Of a stretch of DNA of 64,000 nt, positions 42,373-52,200 are shown one piece after another. Both the position numbers and the translations under genes were made by a program. Numbering within the stretch: the first letter of the stretch is position 1; every line of letters begins with the position of its first letter. Source of the stretch: J027 sp034437655 (lineage in GTDB: Bacteria; Chloroflexota; Anaerolineae; Aggregatilineales; J027); the NCBI GenBank assembly GCA_034437655.1, contig DAOTTU010000069.1, positions 1 to 64,000 on the forward strand. Reading direction: 5' to 3'. Below the pieces are notes generated by a model. The model made no database searches. It worked only from the letters and a program-made list of their open reading frames with translations, and was not told the DNA's origin.

Positions 42373-43224
42373 ATGACTGTCACCGTTGTTCCCTACACGC
42401 CGCACTATGAAACCATTGTTCGTGATTTAGTTACTCAGAATGCGCGTGTGCATTACCATCTCGACTGGCATTCATTGGATACGTGGCTGCACATTGCGCG
42501 TGAGCCGTCAATTCTGGTCTACAACGCCAACCATCAATTGACCGGAGTGATATTGTTTGCACCACCGACGGACGGGTATGTGTGGGTGCGAATGGTTGCA
42601 CTACGGCGCGATACATCACCAGAGTTCACGGTGACGCTCCTTCACCAGTCCATTTTACAGGCAAAACAATGGGGACTAGAGCATATTATGATGCTGGAAA
42701 CTATCCCCTGGTTGAAGTCTGCAATGCAGCAGGTTGGCTTTCACCTTATTGATCATATTGTGCATTTTTGGCGCAATGCCCGACCATTGGAAGCCCGACA
42801 TAGCAAGCAACAGCATGTGCAAGTGCGCCTGGCAACTGAAGCAGATGTTGCTGCTGTTCTGCATGCAGACCATGATGCATTTGCACCGCCCTGGCAATTG
42901 AGGGAATATGACATTCACGCCATGCTTCCTAAAGCTCTGTTACTGACAGTCGCTGTGTCGAATGAAACTGTGGTGGGCTACCAACTTTCGACCCAATATT
43001 ATGATAAAGTTCACCTCACCCGGCTGGCAGTGGTGCCATCTATGCAGCGGCGGGGGGTCGCCTCAGCATTGATCCGCCATCTCATTGAGCAACACCCAGC
43101 GCGTGAAATCACCGTCAACACCCAGCAGAGCAATTTCGGGTCGCGGCGCTTTTATGAAGGCTTCGGCTTCCGTCGCCTAAATTATCGTACCCCAATCTGG
43201 CATAGAAAGATCGCACCGCCATGA
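42373..43224 (+). CDS. GNAT family acetyltransferase (two-domain)
   Basis: 283 residues from ATG 42373. A longer frame would overlap the kinase. The C-terminal GNAT domain is clear: VRLATEADVAAVLHADHDAF, VVGYQLSTQYYDKVHLTRLA, and the acetyl-CoA loop VVPSMQRRGVASALIRHLI, ending NFGSRRFYEGFGFRRL. The N-terminal half is a weaker GNAT-like fold (LVTQNARVHYHLDWHSLDTW). The substrate is unknown. It overlaps the next gene by four bases (ATGA), so coupled expression with the IlvC-like reductase is likely. Confidence 0.85.
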   Translation: MTVTVVPYTPHYETIVRDLVTQNARVHYHLDWHSLDTWLHIAREPSILVYNANHQLTGVILFAPPTDGYVWVRMVALRRDTSPEFTVTLLHQSILQAKQWGLEHIMMLETIPWLKSAMQQVGFHLIDHIVHFWRNARPLEARHSKQQHVQVRLATEADVAAVLHADHDAFAPPWQLREYDIHAMLPKALLLTVAVSNETVVGYQLSTQYYDKVHLTRLAVVPSMQRRGVASALIRHLIEQHPAREITVNTQQSNFGSRRFYEGFGFRRLNYRTPIWHRKIAPP

Positions 43225-44246
43225 CAATTGTGTATCAAGAAACAGATGCCGACCTGCAACGTCTTGTATCGCGCAAGGTTGCGATGGTCGGCTATGGCAA
43301 TCTCGGCCGGTCCTTCGCACTCAATTTACGCGATAGTGGCATACAACTCACCATTGGCAACAACCCGGATCGGTATGCAACGCTGGCTGAAAATGACGGC
43401 TTCACCGTGAAGTCTATTGCCGACGTTGCAGCAGCAGCAGACACACTACTGTTGATTATCCCCGATGAGGTTATGCCACAACTCTATTTAGAGCAGATTG
43501 CACCGCATCTGCGCACGGGTGACATGCTGGTCTTCGCCTCTGCCTATAATGTCGCTTATGGCTTTATCGAGCCACCTTCCTACGTTGACGCTGCCCTCAT
43601 TGCACCTCGAAGCCTGGGGGTTGCTGTGCGAGATGGCTATCTCAATGGCCTGGGGTATCCTGCTTATGTGGCGGTAGGACAGGATTATACTGGGAAGACG
43701 TGGAATCGTTTGCTCTCAATCGCGCTGGCCGTGGGAGCCTTGCGACAGGGTGCGGTTGAAGTCTCTTTTGAGCAGGAAGTCGAGCTGGATTTGTTCTTTC
43801 AACAGGCACTGCTCCCTGCCATGCACCATATGCTACTGACCGCGGTCGATGTGTTGGTCAATGAAGGCTATCCGCCTGAAGTCGTGCTGACCGAGTTGTA
43901 TCTTTCGGGCGAATTGGCAACGCTGTTGGGCCGGGCGGGAGTGGTCGGCTGGTCAAAAGCGCTCAAATTGATGTCACCAACGGCACAATACGGTCTGTTC
44001 TCGCGGACATTGCAGTTTCAAGAGATGAAAACCAAACGCCAGATGGAAAGCATTTTAGACGACATTCGGCGGGGAGATTTTGCGCAAGAGTGGAACGCCG
44101 AATTCCGTGACGGGTATCCACGTCTGGACCTGATGCGTCGTCGCTTCGAGAACTCACCGATGTGGCGCAATGAACAAGAGGTGCTGAACCTGCTACGTGG
44201 GTTGCAAACAGGCAACGAAGACGGTGATTTCCCATTCGATGAATAG
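43221..44246 (+). CDS. Ketol-acid reductoisomerase-like protein with altered metal site
   Basis: 341 residues with the IlvC two-domain layout. The Rossmann part has VGYGNLGRSFALNL (24-29 GYGNLG), LLIIPDEV (81-83 PDE) and LIAPRSLGVAVRDGY (128-, in place of APKgPG). The C-domain has VELDLFFQQALLPAMHHMLL, NEGYPPEVVLTELYLSGEL and LMSPTAQYG. In true KARI the DLFGEQ motif gives two Mg2+ ligands. Here D190 remains, but the Glu is Gln194, so the reductoisomerase reaction is doubtful. The protein may be a reductase of another 2-keto/imine substrate. It overlaps the GNAT gene. No other branched-chain amino-acid genes are near. Confidence 0.78.
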   Translation: MTIVYQETDADLQRLVSRKVAMVGYGNLGRSFALNLRDSGIQLTIGNNPDRYATLAENDGFTVKSIADVAAAADTLLLIIPDEVMPQLYLEQIAPHLRTGDMLVFASAYNVAYGFIEPPSYVDAALIAPRSLGVAVRDGYLNGLGYPAYVAVGQDYTGKTWNRLLSIALAVGALRQGAVEVSFEQEVELDLFFQQALLPAMHHMLLTAVDVLVNEGYPPEVVLTELYLSGELATLLGRAGVVGWSKALKLMSPTAQYGLFSRTLQFQEMKTKRQMESILDDIRRGDFAQEWNAEFRDGYPRLDLMRRRFENSPMWRNEQEVLNLLRGLQTGNEDGDFPFDE

Positions 44247-44358
44247 TGCCTTTTCGAATTGAAGCCGGTTGCGTGATCTGCGGCTAGGATTTTGAATGCC
44301 ATCGTTACCTTTTGCGCTATAATAAAAGTGTATACTGATTGTTTAGAGGGGAATACGC

Positions 44359-44757
44359 ATGAGCGAACGTAAGATTCGTGTACTGATTGCCAAGCCGGGG
44401 CTTGATGGGCATGATCGTGGTGCCAAGGTGATTGCCCGCACCCTGCGTGATGCTGGTATGGAAGTAATCTACACCGGGTTGCGCCAAACACCAGAAATGA
44501 TCGTCAATGCTGCCCTGCAAGAAGACGTTGACGTCATTGGGCTTTCTATTCTTTCTGGGGCCCACCTGACGCTAACCCCGCGTATTATGGAGCTATTGCG
44601 TGAAAATGATATGGAAGATGTGAAGGTGATTCTTGGTGGCATTATCCCCGAAGAAGACACTACAAAACTTAAGGAGATGGGTGTGGCCGGTGTCTTTGGG
44701 CCGGGCTCTGACACGAGTGATATTGTCTCGTTTATCAATACACTGGAATTGGTCTAA
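44359..44757 (+). CDS. B12-binding subunit of methylmalonyl-CoA mutase type
   Basis: 132 residues: a complete cobalamin-binding domain with the base-off DxHxxG motif (GLDGHDRG, H18 as axial ligand), VDVIGLSILSGAHLTL, and VILGGIIPEEDTTKLKEMGV, ending VFGPGSDTSDIVSFI. This is the small/C-terminal part of methylmalonyl-CoA mutase (McmB/MutB tail type). The large catalytic subunit is not in the window. AGGGGAAT lies upstream of ATG, with a TATAAT at 44318-44323. MeaB starts six bases behind, which supports the mutase assignment. Confidence 0.92.
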   Translation: MSERKIRVLIAKPGLDGHDRGAKVIARTLRDAGMEVIYTGLRQTPEMIVNAALQEDVDVIGLSILSGAHLTLTPRIMELLRENDMEDVKVILGGIIPEEDTTKLKEMGVAGVFGPGSDTSDIVSFINTLELV

Positions 44758-44763
44758 GTAGGT

Positions 44764-45777
44764 ATGCCGGATGTTGAAACCCTCGCCCAAAAAGTTCGCG
44801 AAGGGCATCGCCGCTCCATTGCCCGCGTGATCTCTCAAGTTGAAAACAATACCGACCTCGCCCAGCAAGTCCTGCGCAGCTTATTTCCCCACACGGGTAA
44901 TGCCTACTCTATCGGTGTAACCGGTGCGCCGGGCACAGGCAAAAGTGTGCTGGTCACAATGCTTGCTGCTCATTTGCGTGAGCATGACTTTCGGGTTGGG
45001 ATTATCGCCGTAGACCCCAGCAGCCCCTTCACAGGTGGGGCCGTGCTTGGTGACCGCTTTCGGATGCGGGACATCAGCAATGACCCGGGCATTTTCATTC
45101 GCAGCATGGCCGCGCGTGGTCAACTTGGTGGGCTGGCGCGAACGACGTTTGATGTCATGCGTGTCCTTGATGCAGCAGGCTTTGACTTCGTGATTATTGA
45201 AACCGTGGGGGCCGGGCAAAACGAAGTTGAAATCACCCGCGTAGCTGACACCACAGTCCTTGTCGAAGCGCCGGGCCTTGGCGATGATATTCAAGCCATT
45301 AAAGCGGGGATTCTCGAAATCGCGGATGTTATCGCCGTCAATAAAGCCGACCGTCCCGGGGTACGCAATACAGTTCGGGCATTGCGGGCTATGCTTGAAT
45401 TAGGACATCGCAAGCGCACAGTTACGCATCATGGTCAGCTTATGCAACAGGATGACGGGGCACCCACTGTTGTTGACGATATGTGGATGGTGCCGATTGT
45501 TCAGACGATTGCGACTGAAAATCAAGGTGTTGAAGAACTCTACAGTGCTATTCAACAACACCGGGACTATGTGGTAAGCTCGGGGCTACAAGCAGCACAA
45601 ACCCGGCAGCGGCTGCGTGATGAGTTGATGCATCGTCTGCAAGCAGCACTGCTGCGAGATTTGCTGGCACAAACAGCCAACACACAACTTGATGCGGTGC
45701 TTGAAGAGGTGCTTGCACGTAAACTTGACCCGGAAAGTGCTGTTCAAACCTTGTTACAAAACGTAAGGAAATCGTAG
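44764..45777 (+). CDS. meaB: Methylmalonyl-CoA mutase-associated GTPase MeaB
   Basis: 337 residues of the ArgK/MeaB G3E-family GTPases. MeaB protects and repairs methylmalonyl-CoA mutase and gates cofactor loading. Walker A GVTGAPGTGKSV (about 51-62), IIAVDPSSPFTGGAVLGDR, the IRSMAARGQLGGLARTTFD block, FVIIETVGAGQNEVEI, and the base-recognition VNKADRPG are all present. It lies six bases after the B12 subunit gene. Confidence 0.95.
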   Translation: MPDVETLAQKVREGHRRSIARVISQVENNTDLAQQVLRSLFPHTGNAYSIGVTGAPGTGKSVLVTMLAAHLREHDFRVGIIAVDPSSPFTGGAVLGDRFRMRDISNDPGIFIRSMAARGQLGGLARTTFDVMRVLDAAGFDFVIIETVGAGQNEVEITRVADTTVLVEAPGLGDDIQAIKAGILEIADVIAVNKADRPGVRNTVRALRAMLELGHRKRTVTHHGQLMQQDDGAPTVVDDMWMVPIVQTIATENQGVEELYSAIQQHRDYVVSSGLQAAQTRQRLRDELMHRLQAALLRDLLAQTANTQLDAVLEEVLARKLDPESAVQTLLQNVRKS

Positions 45778-46106
45778 TGGATCCCGTACAACTGATGATG
45801 CTGGCGTTAGGCTTAATTGGTATAGGCTATGGTGGTTTTGTGTTTTACAAAGGGCATCTTGAAATCTACCATGTCCGGCGTGGTGAATTCTTGCTATACA
45901 CCGGCCCGGCCGCGCAATTCGTTGGCGGTGGCATTGCGGTCGCAGGTCTTGGTTCGGCGGTGCTAGGTGTCGCCGGGTTTTCAACGATCCCGATTATGAT
46001 TGGGTTGTTGTGCAGCACTGCCTATTTTGTCAGTCGCTATATGGCAAATCGTCTGCAAGCTGGCAGCAGCGATTTTTCCCTACCAGACAAAGATCGCACA
46101 CAATAG
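45777..46106 (+). CDS. Small membrane protein after meaB
   Basis: 109 residues, starting GTG at 45777 inside the meaB stop codon (one-base overlap), so probably co-translated. It has about three spans: MLALGLIGIGYGGFVFYKGH, FVGGGIAVAGLGSAVLGVAG and TIPIMIGLLCSTAYFVSRYM. A short loop carries HLEIYHVRRGEFLLYTG. No family known to me. The link to mutase maturation is positional only. Confidence 0.6.
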   Translation: MDPVQLMMLALGLIGIGYGGFVFYKGHLEIYHVRRGEFLLYTGPAAQFVGGGIAVAGLGSAVLGVAGFSTIPIMIGLLCSTAYFVSRYMANRLQAGSSDFSLPDKDRTQ

Positions 46107-46182
46107 CACATTCGCCGCGCCATAGCATGCTGTATTCATCTCAAAAAGACTCACATTTACCCTGACTGGAAAGCAAGGCGTC

Positions 46183-47091
46183 ATGCAAATATCCCCTGAA
46201 ACCATCGAACAATACTTCCAGCAATATCAGTGGAGCTATACACGCAGCAGCACCAACACCTGGATCACTGGTGTGCGGACTTCAGTTTCGTCTTTTCGCA
46301 TTTTCATCCGTATCAGCGACCACTGGATTTACTTTGTCATTAACCCTTTCGTTGTTGCCCCACCTGATGAAGAAGATCGGATGCGGCTTTACTACCATGT
46401 GTTGCGGCTCAATCTCGATATGAATATGGCCAAATTTGGGCTCGACAGCGATGGTGACGTCTTTCTAGCGGTCGAGTTACCGACTGAGAACTTCACTTAT
46501 AGCCACTTTTCCGATGCACTCAACGGGATTTCACATCATGCTGAACGCTTATACAGCGAAGTCTTCAACCTGGCGCAGAATGCCGACTTAATGCGTGGGC
46601 GGTTTGACCATGAACTTGGCATGGTGTCTGAGGAAGATGAGGACTACGACCGCGATGATGACGACGACGCAGATGATGAAGCTGACCTTTCTGAAACCAT
46701 GAAGCGTGAGGTGTCGCGCTTGTTATCCTTACCGCCAGACGATGTGAACCTGCCAGACGATTATGATAGTGATGACGACGAGCAGGGGCCAATTATCGCT
46801 GGCAAAGAAGTTCGGATTGTGAACGATGATGACGGGAGTGTGCGTATTGAATTTGAGACTGCCCACGATCTTGATGATGATGAGGCCGAAAATAAGTCCC
46901 CAGATGCTGATGAACATGATGAGGATACCTCGCTGGCGGCACCATCAAGCCAGGTTGACCACAGCGCCGAAGCTGACGATGCAATTAGCTCCGATGACAC
47001 TACTACCGCTAGCGCGCCTGACAATGCCGAAGATGACGACCCCAATGATGACCCTGAATCTGATGACATAACGCCGCAGACCAACTTATGA
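46183..47091 (+). CDS. YbjN-like domain protein with long acidic tail
   Basis: 302 residues. Residues 1-140 match the YbjN / type III secretion chaperone-like fold (TIEQYFQQYQWSYTRSSTNT, 'LYYHVLRLNLDMNMAKFGLD', VFLAVELPTENFTYSHFSDA). Residues 150-302 are disordered and very acidic (DEDYDRDDDDDADDEADLSE and similar), with VRIVNDDDGSVRIEFE between. The fold often binds other proteins. The tail resembles those of the MutL-like cluster's acidic proteins in composition. It overlaps the next gene by four bases. Confidence 0.75.
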   Translation: MQISPETIEQYFQQYQWSYTRSSTNTWITGVRTSVSSFRIFIRISDHWIYFVINPFVVAPPDEEDRMRLYYHVLRLNLDMNMAKFGLDSDGDVFLAVELPTENFTYSHFSDALNGISHHAERLYSEVFNLAQNADLMRGRFDHELGMVSEEDEDYDRDDDDDADDEADLSETMKREVSRLLSLPPDDVNLPDDYDSDDDEQGPIIAGKEVRIVNDDDGSVRIEFETAHDLDDDEAENKSPDADEHDEDTSLAAPSSQVDHSAEADDAISSDDTTTASAPDNAEDDDPNDDPESDDITPQTNL

Positions 47092-47693
47092 CCAGACGTG
47101 AGCGTGACGAAACCCCACGACGCCTTGACCCTATCAGCCTCATGATTAGCACGGTGAGCATAACGGTGCTGACATTGTTTTTGTTTTTCCCGTGGCTAAA
47201 CGTTGAGGCGCAGATGACTGGACTGGATATAGTTTCTGCTGATGTCACAAGCTCAGGGGTTAGCCGATTACCGCATATGGAAGACGCGCTGATTCCAAAC
47301 GGTATCGTGATTGTGTTGCCGCTGGTGCAAGCCAGCATCCTTTTTCAGTACATCCGGCGCATGTTCAGCACTGAACGCCCCCGCCGCCGCCCAACAACTG
47401 TTGGGGCAGTGTTGGTTGGTGTTCTGGTGACGCTCGGTTGGATGTGGAGCTATACCGTTGAAACCACCGACCTCTTTAACCTGAGCGACCGCGAGGACCA
47501 GCAAATTTTGCTAGAAAATGTTGATAACGAGTCGCTACCACGCCCACAAGAAGGCTTTAGCGGCTATACCAGCGGCGAAGTAGTCAATGAACAGTTTACG
47601 GTCGAGTTCTGGTTGTACGTCATGCTCAATTGCGCTTTGCTGGTTCTTCCGTGGTTAGATCAACGTCTTGAAGCACCGCCGCCTAACTATTGA
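47088..47693 (+). CDS. Hypothetical membrane protein
   Basis: 201 residues with about four spans: LMISTVSITVLTLFLFFPWL, 'GIVIVLPLVQASILFQYIRRM', TVGAVLVGVLVTLGWMWSYT and FWLYVMLNCALLVLPWL. Soluble segments carry RRERDETPRRLDPIS (basic N-terminus inside) and a loop, NLSDREDQQILLENVDNESL. Four-base ATGA overlap with the YbjN-like gene. Function unknown, and it may anchor its partner at the membrane. Its 3' end overlaps the convergent GT39 gene by seven bases. Confidence 0.65.
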   Translation: MTRRERDETPRRLDPISLMISTVSITVLTLFLFFPWLNVEAQMTGLDIVSADVTSSGVSRLPHMEDALIPNGIVIVLPLVQASILFQYIRRMFSTERPRRRPTTVGAVLVGVLVTLGWMWSYTVETTDLFNLSDREDQQILLENVDNESLPRPQEGFSGYTSGEVVNEQFTVEFWLYVMLNCALLVLPWLDQRLEAPPPNY

Positions 47694-49159
47694 TCGTCAT
47701 CTTCTGAATGCAAGTCAATAAAGTAGCAATGGGTTTCTTCATCATACGTAAAACTGAATTCATTGACCCAGTCTGGCATATCGTCGCCTGTACAATAGAT
47801 GTAAAATCCCCAGTTCTCGGGACGCGGCGTTTCTAAAAATTCTTCTTCAGAGACATCATATATCACCACCCGACGCGCATAATACCCAATGTGTGGGCCT
47901 TGCGGCGGTATGTTCGATATAACTCGTTCGTCTGGATCAGTCCGTTCCGCGACTTGAATACCCCATGAATAACGCTGCTCGTTCAGGTCATGTGCAAACA
48001 GCTCAGTCCCCCACTGATAACTGCCCCCGAGGAAAGCGAGCAACATCAGCGTCAACACCGAACGCCAGAGCAGTTTGGGCGGGGAACCGTAAGCGTACAA
48101 TACGTACATAAATCCCATCGCGGCCCAGGCACTTAACGGTGCAAAGATATAGTAGAGATAATAGCTGTGAATGTAGCTCCCCTGCCAGAATAGCAATGCA
48201 AACGTGCCCCCTGCGACAAACAGCACACTCAGACCATCCGCATTGGCTTTGTCACGTCTGCGCCACGCCAGATAGCCAACAACCAGTGTAAACAATGGCA
48301 CCACGGGCGTTGCTAGCCACAGCAACCGACTCCCCATCTGGATGAACCAGGCGGTTGCTGTGATAGGTTCAGCGTTGTCGGTGTTGGTTGTACGGATCAA
48401 GAATGCGTCTAGCAAAGTTTGAAGAAAATCAGGCTGTTGCACAATACTTAGCACCAATAAGCTGATACCGCCCAAGCCTGTACCCACCCACAAGCCAAGA
48501 TACCGCCGAAAGCCTTGAATCCGTGCTTTCCACCACTGAAATAAGAAGAAAAATCCAACGAACAGGTACCAGCCCCAACCAATAAACGCCCCGATGAATC
48601 CCAAAATTCCCACCGCAATAGACCATAACGCTGAAAGTCGCTGCGGTCGGCGTTGGTGCAGGTTGAGAAACAGCAGCACCAGCAACAGGGTGAACTGCTC
48701 GTGCCCGATTTTGCCGCTGAAATAGATAAGGATGGGTGATAATCCAAAAAACGCGATGCTAAGCATAGCTGTGCTGCTGTCGCTATATCGCTGTACCAGC
48801 GCAAAAAGTAGGGCCACTGTCACAAGTGAGGCAAAAATTGGGGCAAGGCGTGCTGTGAATTCGGTGTTACCAAAGGATTCTATCGTCGCCAGGGTAATCA
48901 GCGAAATGCCGGGAGGATGGTTCTGGTATACGATCCACTCTTCAGGGGGGGCCGGTTGCACATTGCGGATTTGCTGCAAGCGTGCGTCCCACAAGCCATA
49001 GCGCTGATAATTTTCAGCCGCGTTAACCCATGTAACGTTATCCCAGTCATGATGACCAATAAAGGGACGTGTACGTTCCCTCGTAAACAGAAAAAAGATC
49101 ACCAGCAACAGTAACGCGACCAGAAGAATCACCCTTGAGTTACGCACAGACTTCTCCAC
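47687..49159 (-). CDS. Glycosyltransferase family 39-like membrane protein
   Basis: 490 residues with about 10-12 spans. The first external loop has IGHHDWDNVTWVNAAENYQR, an acidic-motif loop typical of the PMT/ArnT GT-C fold (Asp as catalytic base), and a later NHPPGISLITLATIESFGNT block typical of the family. The soluble C-terminal end (WAVQ-like, VISNIPPQGPHIGYYARRVV, 'DMPDWVNEFSFTYDEETHCY') is extracytoplasmic. It transfers a sugar from a lipid-linked donor, acceptor unknown. It lies downstream of the A2M gene in the same direction but behind a terminator. Confidence 0.78.
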   Translation of the reverse strand: MEKSVRNSRVILLVALLLLVIFFLFTRERTRPFIGHHDWDNVTWVNAAENYQRYGLWDARLQQIRNVQPAPPEEWIVYQNHPPGISLITLATIESFGNTEFTARLAPIFASLVTVALLFALVQRYSDSSTAMLSIAFFGLSPILIYFSGKIGHEQFTLLLVLLFLNLHQRRPQRLSALWSIAVGILGFIGAFIGWGWYLFVGFFFLFQWWKARIQGFRRYLGLWVGTGLGGISLLVLSIVQQPDFLQTLLDAFLIRTTNTDNAEPITATAWFIQMGSRLLWLATPVVPLFTLVVGYLAWRRRDKANADGLSVLFVAGGTFALLFWQGSYIHSYYLYYIFAPLSAWAAMGFMYVLYAYGSPPKLLWRSVLTLMLLAFLGGSYQWGTELFAHDLNEQRYSWGIQVAERTDPDERVISNIPPQGPHIGYYARRVVIYDVSEEEFLETPRPENWGFYIYCTGDDMPDWVNEFSFTYDEETHCYFIDLHSEDDDQ

Positions 49160-49209
49160 TGTTGATAATGCTGTTTATATACTACTGGCTATCATAGCAG
49201 GGGTTGACA

Positions 49210-49255
49210 CAAAACAAAAAGAAAACACCACATGCGGCCGAAACCACATATGGTG
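49210..49255 (-). terminator. Intrinsic terminator after the alpha-2-macroglobulin gene
   Basis: On the minus strand CACCATATG pairs with CATGTGGTG (one mismatch) around GTTTCGGCCG-like loop DNA, followed by TTTTCTTTTTGTTTT. It begins 38 bases beyond the A2M stop. Confidence 0.7.
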
Positions 49256-49292
49256 CTTGGTGACGCTGGTGGGCGATATTGGGATATCGTGC

Positions 49293-52200
49293 TTAGTCAG
49301 CAACCCCAAACGCCCGGTCTTCTACAGTGAACAGTTGCCCGTCGGTGCGCCCAAATACTTCTGGGAAGTAGAACGCATAGCCTTCGGCCGGCATAGTCTG
49401 GAACTCACCCGGCACCGTCGCTTGAAGCTGATAGGTGTAGGTGTAGGTGCCACGCGGCAGGTAGTCGGCGTAGAGGTTCACCTGTTCGTCGCGCAGTTCG
49501 GTATGGTCAAAGTACCACCAGCCCCAGAACCAGCGCCATTCGTTTTCATCGCTCGGCACAAGGCCAGGGCCGTCGGCTTGTTGGCTGGTCGTCAGCAGAT
49601 TGGTGTCTACGGCTTCTGTCCCGGCAGGGATGGGGTCTTCGAGTACAAAGTAGTACACATCTTCCGGCAATGTGATTGTCAGGCGCACATTAACCGTATC
49701 ACCCACCGTCGCGCTCGTGATCGGCGTTTCAGGATCATCTTCAGCGAAATATTCGCGGGTAACAGTGATACCCCGGCTCAATTCGCTGACCTGGCTGGCG
49801 GGCAGGCGCAAGTCAAGGTGCGCAGTGTAGTAGAGTGCCCCTTCACCCTCATCCCGGCTGATAACAAGACGGTTGAGGTCGTCCAGCAACAGGTCTTCTA
49901 CTGCAATACGGAGCTGGTTCTCGTCGCGCACGTTTTCTGGCGTGACGTCCCCGCTCAGCACTTCATCACGGTTGAGCGAAACGGTGTAGTCGTAGTTGCC
50001 CTGTAGCTCGTTGGTCAACACCATCCAATCAGTGAGCGCCAACAGTGCCCAGACGTTTTCTTGCGTCGTCTGCCAGTGGTCGCCATCACGCGCCACCATC
50101 AGCCAGCGCACGGCGTTTGGCAGCAAGTCGCTCTCAGGGGTGGTCTTGATGAGCGCATTCAGCACAAGCGATGTTGTGCGCGTATTGCTGCCCCAGTTCC
50201 ACCAGTCGCGTTGAGCTTCTTCCCAGTGAACACCCGTTGCAGAAACAAGTGCGTTCGTGGTGAAATCGCTCACAAGGTCATCAATTTCACTGGCGGCGGG
50301 GAACAGCGCATGATACGCCATCGTAAGGTAGGCCCGCCCCGACAGTGACATATTCAGGCGGAATTCGTAGAGCGCGTCAAAGTCGGACTTGCTACCCTCG
50401 CCATCTTGCGCCAGCACATAGAAATAGAATGCCTGCCGATTCAATTCCCAGTAGCTTGCGTTGATAGAGGGGCGGATGTAGTTCTGACGAACGAAGTTCA
50501 GCGCGCGGTCAATCATGGTCTGGTCTACGTCAAAGCCAGCGTCTCGTGCTTCGATCAAACCCAGTGCTGCATAGGCCGTTACCAGCGGGTTACTTTCCAT
50601 ACCCGTAAACCAGCCCCAACCGCCATCCGTGTTCTGTTCGCGTGACAACTTGTCCAGCGCGAAGTTCAATGCGTCAAAGAGTTTGGCTTCCAGCGCCGGG
50701 TCTTGAATCCCCAGGTCACGCAAGGCGCGGAAGTTGGCGATATTGGGCAAGAAGCGGCTGACCGTCTGCTCAATGCACTGGTGTTCATAGTTTTGCAGAT
50801 AGTCAAGCGCTTCGGTGGTGGCAGCAGCCAGTGATGGTGACGCATTCAGCACCAGATCACCCTCGATAAACTCAAAGCGGGTTGGCAGGCTAATGCCTTC
50901 AACGCGGGCCCCATTTTCGCGCAATACGCCTGAAGTGCCAACACGGTCTGGCGCAGAGTAACGATAAACCGGGATAGTGCCATCCGGGCCGGTGGCCAAT
51001 TGTGGCTTGGCGGCGTCCTGATAGCCGTCTGCACCAATAGCGATGAAGGTCAGGTCTACAAATTCGACATCCTGCACCACGACATCCCATTCAGCGCGGC
51101 CGCGGCCATTGGCGGGGATCGTCAGGGTAGTGGTGACGTCACTTTCAAGGGAAACGCCTGTTGATTCGAGCGTGACTTCAACCGTTTGTTCTTCGGGCGA
51201 ATTGTTGTTGACCACAGCGGCCAATTCAAGGCGGTCATCTACGACGAAAAAGCGCGGGGTCGTGGGGCGTACCAGTAGCGGCAACGTGGTCACCACTTCT
51301 GTTTCAACCTGACCAACTTCGGTTTCGGCTGTGATGACGCGCGCGTCGAAGGTCCAGGTCGTGAGGTTGTCTGGCAGTTCCAGCGAGACCGTAGCAAAAC
51401 CGTTTTCGTCAGTCACGACTTGCCCTTCCCAGAGTGGCGTTTGCTGGAAGTCTTCGCGTACTTCAACAGCGGGCTGCTGTGCCTCACCACCGCCACCCCC
51501 TGTTTGTGGCATGGCGTCCATTTCGGCATCATCAGCAAAAGCGGTCGTCGCAGTAGGCGCACCCGCAGCGCGGTCTGCACCGCCGAGTGATTCCTCAGTC
51601 ACTTCCCTTAAATCATCATCCTCACCAACGGTGCGATCCGTGATGCGGTCGAGCAAGGCTTCCAGCGCTATGGTGGTTCTGATGTAGTTGGGTTGGAAGC
51701 GGTAGAAGGTGTCTACAACAGGGCCACTATTGGGTGGCAGTAGCGTCAGAATCGCCTTATCGGTCAACGCGACGCCAAGTTCAGCCTCAACCGGATTACC
51801 CTCAGCATCGGTGACTTGCACGTCAAAGCTGAGCGTGTCGCCGGGTTGGGTGGTTTCGGCAGAGGGTGTGACGGTAACGGTCAGGGTTTGCGATGTAGGT
51901 TTCACCTCCAGCGCGATATTACCGAGTTTGTATTCGGGGTTAGCGCTTTCGTCGTCAATGCCTTTGACAACCGCCACGGAGACGTGAATCGTGGGCACAT
52001 GACTTTCGATAATGGGCAATTCATAGACCAGCGTGCTACCTTCGACTTCGATGATCTCAGTGGAAAGAATACCCTGGCGTTCGGTGGTGACGAGTACGGT
52101 CGAGCCACCAGAATAGGGCAACGGCACCAGAACCTCAGCCGTTTCACCGACTTCATAACTGTCCTGATTGGCAATGAGGTCAATGGCATCCGTTGGTTCG

